64,000 nucleotides of DNA. Source: Xiphias gladius. Taxonomy: Eukaryota > Chordata > Actinopteri > Istiophoriformes > Xiphiidae. Where the stretch lies: the NCBI RefSeq assembly GCF_016859285.1, contig NC_053402.1:7032031-7096030 (forward strand), given 5' to 3'. This document shows, piece by piece, positions 59,219-64,000 of this stretch. Below the pieces are notes generated by a model, which had not been told where the DNA came from, ran no database searches, and saw nothing but the letters and a program-made list of their open reading frames with translations. Positions within the stretch are counted from its first letter, which is position 1; each line of letters opens with the position of its first letter. Both the position numbers and the translations under genes were made by a program.

Positions 59219-59237
59219 CACACACACACACACACAC

Positions 59238-59268
<31 letters not shown>
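59219..59268 (+). repeat. (CA)n microsatellite
   Basis: A CA run of about 50 bp with two CATACA interruptions. Confidence 0.95.
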
Positions 59269-60439
59269 AAGGAAAAAGGAAGTAATGCCCTAGTCCTGCC
59301 GGCTAGTGACAGCAGGATGCTCCTCCACCAATCCATTAGCTTTATGCTTTAATTAGTTATTTTAAGTCGAGTCTTGTTCCCTCCAGTTATCGCAGGAACC
59401 AAACGTTGCATTTGATAAAATGACTCAATTCACGATTTGGCTAAATGTTATGTTTTAAACACATGACCTTTGATGTAATGAGAATCAGGTGTAAGAGAGT
59501 TCCTGAGAACAGACATCTGAGGAAAAGCTAAATTAAAAAGATAAAATACACTAAAATACATTCTCTCCTTTCCTCCTCTTCATTTTTCCCATTTGCTGCC
59601 ATTTCTGCCCATTTTTTCATGGCACTGCTGCTTTAATTAACAAGGTAGCAGTACAGAAAAGACAAGACAAATGGGTGATAAAACGGGTGACACGCAACAA
59701 AGATCCCAGGCGAGATTGTTGCAATTACATGGCATACGTTCCAACGAACTGAACCAGCAGTACACCCACTCCCGCCTCCCCAGGACCACTTCCAATCCTG
59801 CAACAAGAGGATAAATGGACTGAGATATGCGGGCCATTATGCATTATTATTCATAAGAGAGGGTGTGTTATCATTGGCACCACCTAGCAACGGCTGTTGA
59901 GAAAGGGAGAGAGAATACCTTCACTAATTACTGATTACACAATTACAAAATGTTGCTGCTAGAAAATGTCAAGTCTTTTTTAGTATATGTGAGAGGGCTT
60001 ATGGTTCAGCTCAAACAGGGCTCACGTAGATGTATAGGGTATGTGGTATGTTTCACTGTACCTCCTACACATGCACTACATTGTGAGGGCTTAACAATAT
60101 ATATACAATACAGTATAATTTTGAGAGCAAATACATATTATAGTATGGAGTATTTAGCCCATACACTCTATCTAGATTAACCTGGCGTAATTAAAGCACA
60201 TTATAAAGAACTACTGTTTTTGTCAGAGTCACCTCTAACAGGTCATTACTATGACCCACACACATTATTACCAGCTAATCTCAAATTACATTGGCTAATG
60301 GTGCAGTGTGTGAGCTTATGTCACATTGCACTACCTAATGAAATACACTGTACTGAGAAGGAGCCTGGAGTGCTACCAGGGCCAGGCTGACTTGGGTGGC
60401 TGTTTATGTTGAGGCAGTACATTCCCTGTTCGCCAGGCA

Positions 60440-60660
60440 ACCAAACGGTTTACGAGCAGTTACTCACACAAAAGTGCGGGGCGGGCTGATTGCTCAGCTA
60501 ATTGATCTCCACCAGAGATCACAGAGCTGAGCTCGTAAAGAAAGAGAACGCCTCCCATGACATCACCACATGCTGCATGGTCAGCGGGGAGACTTATTCA
60601 CACATTTAGAGAGGCAGTCTGCAGAGAGAGGAGAGACAAAGTATCAGGGGGAAAGCGCAC
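60440..60660. other. GC-richer patch in ntn1 intron 1
   Basis: It contains AAAGTGCGGGGCGGGCTGAT and balanced-composition sequence with E-box-like CATCTG/CAGCTG-type words nearby. No open frame and no repeat. It is a candidate regulatory element on composition alone. Confidence 0.25.
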
Positions 60661-61985
60661 ATGAACAGACACAAACACACACATATATGCAACTATTAAT
60701 CAAGAGTTAAAAAAAACAAATGGATCCTATTAAGCAGAGTATTCTGTAACTAGACCAGAGGGCTTGGTGGCATAATGACCATCTTGTTAGACCTCAGAAA
60801 AATAAAATAACAGAAATTTGAGCTGTGTAGCCTGGGAAAAATTTGTAATGCCATATTCTCTACAGTAAAAACAGTAAAAAAAATCCTCCCTTTTGTGCAG
60901 ATGGGTATTTAGTATCTTTTAAGGACGCGAGGGTGGTGCAACCCAGAGCTTGAACTCAGGCTGTCCACTTAAAGAGGTCTCGCAAAACACTATTGCACCT
61001 TGATGCTACATGTGGTGGAATAGTAATATCTATCCTTTGAGTAGAGTGCCATCATTTTCATATCATTTTATTTCATCTACATTTTATATTGTATTGGAGC
61101 TGCCATATCCTTGTCATGGTTACAGGGTTTTAAAAGAACAGACAAAGGTTTTGGTTGAAATCTTTGCACACAAATTAGGAACTTTAACCTTGAATTAACT
61201 GTTTAATTACCATATAATTTTATTATATGGTAATTAATTGAATTAGGGTAATAAAGTCACGTAATGTAGCAAAATTTTGAAACTCATAGCTGTCAGGCTT
61301 TGAACAGCTTTGTGAACATCTACAGTAAGGTTTAATTTCATGTAATCCAGATCTCTTTTATGCTTCTACTCAGCCTGGACTCCTGCATCTGACATATGGG
61401 TTAACAATGACAGGATCCGTTTATACCTCCACTAAGGCTAAAAGTGGATGAACACAGTGACCAGCAGATTCTTACAGAGGACACAGGAACGTGCTCAGGC
61501 CAGGTTGAAGTGGAAGAGGGAGATGGCTCGTGATAGCCTTTCATCCTGAGGATAACTCAATTCATTAGCTCAGCTTATACCTTTTCATCTCTTATCTGCT
61601 CTCAGTGCACAAAGTGCAATCTTGTGTTGTTTGGCAGCTACTCAGAGGTGAAAGGTGAGCTGAGTGATGGGTCATTATGTTTCTGTGTGTGCTGTTTTCG
61701 TAGAAGAGCAGACATGCCAACTCCCCACAGGGAACGCAGGTGCTGCAGCCAAATCGGCCATGATGGCATCATTAGACTGATAGCATCTCTCCCAATACAA
61801 CCAGGCAGATGCAGCTCAACTGCTCTGTTGGCCTCTGCCCTTGATATCAATTCTAAAGTGGATAGTGTTAATGGTTCATGTTAACTTTGCTTTGCTGTCA
61901 CTGACTGTAGAAAAACAATGAAATGTCACCTTCAGGTTTCCAAAGGATGTTGTGAAGTCTGTCTAGATGCTTGCTGCATCTAGTC

Positions 61986-62003
61986 AAAAAAAAAAAAAAA
62001 AAA
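61986..62003 (+). repeat. Poly(A) tract
   Basis: Eighteen A in a row. I could not identify a retroposed sequence attached to it. Confidence 0.9.
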
Positions 62004-64000
62004 TGCAAATAGGCCCCGGTTGACAAAATTGCATCATGCTTGCTTAATTGCCAGACACATTCAAGACTTATGATGACCATTGTGCAACAATGGCATGACG
62101 ATGAATCGACCCTAACTCTAAACTAGCTGCAGTAATGCTAAGGAGAGCTTATTCTCGGCCCTAGTGTGCACTCCCAATACTTGGCCAAATCTGGCAACTA
62201 TATTTGGTTGTTTCAATGTTTGGTTCTTCAGTGCTAGAACACAACTGACTGAGCTGATAGTCAACCGCAATCAACCTGAGTTGGCAGGCCACCTGGGTGG
62301 GCAATGTGGTGGAGGTGGCAGAAGAATGAAAGCGATAACCTCAGCGACCAGTCAGTCAAGCATACGTGTACATGCCCGCATGAACCTCTTTTTAAAGTTG
62401 ATCTGAAATCAAAATTCTTTTTGCTAACAAATAAACATATATATCCTTGGTATTTTTTTTTTTGACTTGTGTACTTATTTGGTCAAACTTGTAATTACCA
62501 AAAAGAAAAAAATTAAGTTTTTTTAAAAAAATTCTTCTTAACTGAATAATAATTTGTAGCATCACCGTCGTCTCAGACACACATTATTTGTGTCTTGAGA
62601 CCCAAACTTCTAGTGGAAAAAAATGATTGACTGTGCATTTCAGTATAGAAGTTGGTGGTTTTTCTGTCACTTTCATACAGTCTAAGGTTTATTTTGAAGC
62701 AACCATCTAGTGGACATTAAAGGAACTGCATCTTTTACGGCACTTGTAGATTTTCTTTGACCTTCATTTATGACAGACCTTAGAGTAAAAGCTGTTTAGA
62801 CAACTACTATCTGTCCCGCTTTCTGCTTTGGGAGAAATGCAGTAAAGTGCATATTTCATTCTGCTCTTGTCCTTGGTAAAAACTATTGACTCTATCTGTG
62901 AACTACTGGCCAATTTTTCTTAAAGCATGAACAGGCAACTATGTCAGCCACATACCACTGTGGGCTTCAAATTTGCAGGTTTTCATTCCAACGAAACACT
63001 ATAGCAGTTGATTGTCATGATTATTTTCAAACAGAAAAGATTAACTATTATTTGATGCTGTCCTTGGTTGGCACATTGTTGCCTATTACTGTTCTAGAGG
63101 GACAAAAGAAGAAATATGACGTAAATAGATGGAATGACTTGATTATAAATGTCTATGTCCACAAAGCTCTCACAGAGCCCTGCTCAGCACAGAGACAGGT
63201 GCAGCAAAGCGTATTCCCATTTTTTAAACATTCTCCTGCCTCTAATATGTGTCTTATCAAAACCATGTTACATACACTATACTAACTCCTTATGTTCCAA
63301 CTCAGTTGTTTGTCTCAGCTATGCCAATTCTCTTTTGAAAGAACAAAGTCTTTAAATTATTCTCATATTCAGACACTGATTTGCTACTTTATTTGTTTAT
63401 GTGACACTAAGGTGACAGGGTTGCCATTGATGAAGCAGTCCCCAGAGGTCTTTGCATAAACCTGCTCCACTGTGTGTGAGATAAAAATCTCCCTGTAACA
63501 GATCCCGTTGTTTTTCTTTCACTATTTACATTTTTTTTGCCTTGAGTGAAATCATCAAAAGCCGTCCAGAAACTTGTAAAAAGATTCATCATCTGGAGAG
63601 CTTGCTGCAGAAGTCTTTTGTTCTTGTCGTCCTTGCCCTCATCAAAAACACAGCTGCTGCAGTGATGTGTGATTGAAATTTTTATTATGGGAAATGTGCG
63701 TCTAGTGGAGGTAGGCCTGGAACCAGCTAAGGGTGATGGATCATGGCACTTGCTTTTTATGTTTGTGCAATACCGAGTCAAACGTGCTTCATCAGAGAAA
63801 GTCCACGAATGCTGTATGAAAGAAAAGTGTGTTTGAGAGTATTGGCTTTAATAAAGATAAGTCTCTGTGCACACTTTTAGAGCCATGGCAGCTGATACCA
63901 ATCCTCTATAAAATTGTATTTATGACAATGATTTATTGAACCTTCACAGCAAAAATCATTTATGATTTATTTTCAGCCTCATGGCATTATAATGTTGCCA

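Larger units (their letters stand above)
46144..64000 (+). other. ntn1: Intron 1 of ntn1 (at least 17.9 kb), no other gene recognised
   Basis: The exon 1 donor is at 46144. I searched for the next netrin exon (laminin EGF-like, CNCNLHARRC type) and did not see it. The intron holds two copies of the minisatellite-bearing element, microsatellites and a few GC-richer unique patches (for example 47100-47350, 54140-54640, 60440-60660) that could be regulatory. Open frames here, including 124 codons at 63407-63781 minus, have no recognisable domain. Confidence 0.7.

Noticed and set aside
59219-59268. Possible CRISPR-like or structured array
   Set aside because: It is a plain CA microsatellite; no spaced direct repeats are present, and the window is vertebrate.
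63407-63781. 124-codon minus-strand open frame at the right end of ntn1 intron 1
   Set aside because: No domain, no homologue I recognise, no splice partners and no coding-like composition; chance open frame is more likely.

Overview
The window is vertebrate nuclear DNA, almost certainly from a teleost fish. The genes are split into many exons with GT-AG introns and often short introns. They are embedded in AT-rich DNA full of dispersed non-autonomous transposon families and long dinucleotide runs. The gene block mfsd6l / pik3r6 / pik3r5 / ntn1 is in the order I know from human 17p13.1. There are no prokaryotic features, CRISPR arrays, rRNA genes or tRNA genes that I can recognise.

Layout, left to right. 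(1) 609-5523, minus strand: an 11-exon TOM1-family gene (VHS + GAT adaptor for ubiquitinated cargo) with a shortened C-terminus. (2) 5.6-9.2 kb: repeat-rich intergenic DNA. (3) 10391-17158, minus: a six-exon bMERB-domain gene very like BMERB1 (C16orf45). (4) 19585-21414, minus: single-exon mfsd6l. (5) 24.7-29 kb, minus: pieces of a pik3r6 (p84/p87) homologue, with a frameshift, disagreeing splice phases and no central segment, so I read it as a decaying pseudogene. A 1.2-kb transposon with a 6-bp target duplication sits in it. (6) 31196-40034, minus: complete 17-exon pik3r5 (p101), 874 aa. (7) 40.0-45.1 kb: the shared upstream region between pik3r5 and ntn1, which run head to head. (8) 45129-46143, plus: first coding exon of netrin-1. 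(9) 46144-64000: apparently all intron 1 of ntn1, with no further netrin exon seen.

Pik3r5 and pik3r6 encode alternative adaptors of PI3K-gamma, so an intact p101 beside a broken p84 suggests that this lineage relies on p101. The other genes work separately: endosomal sorting (TOM1-like), a small bMERB protein, an orphan MFS transporter and an axon-guidance ligand.

Exon borders were worked out by hand from splice signals, reading-phase agreement and remembered human protein sequences. For the TOM1-like gene, the bMERB gene and pik3r5 every junction is in phase and the exon lengths sum to a whole number of codons. Family assignments rest on recognition, not on a database search.
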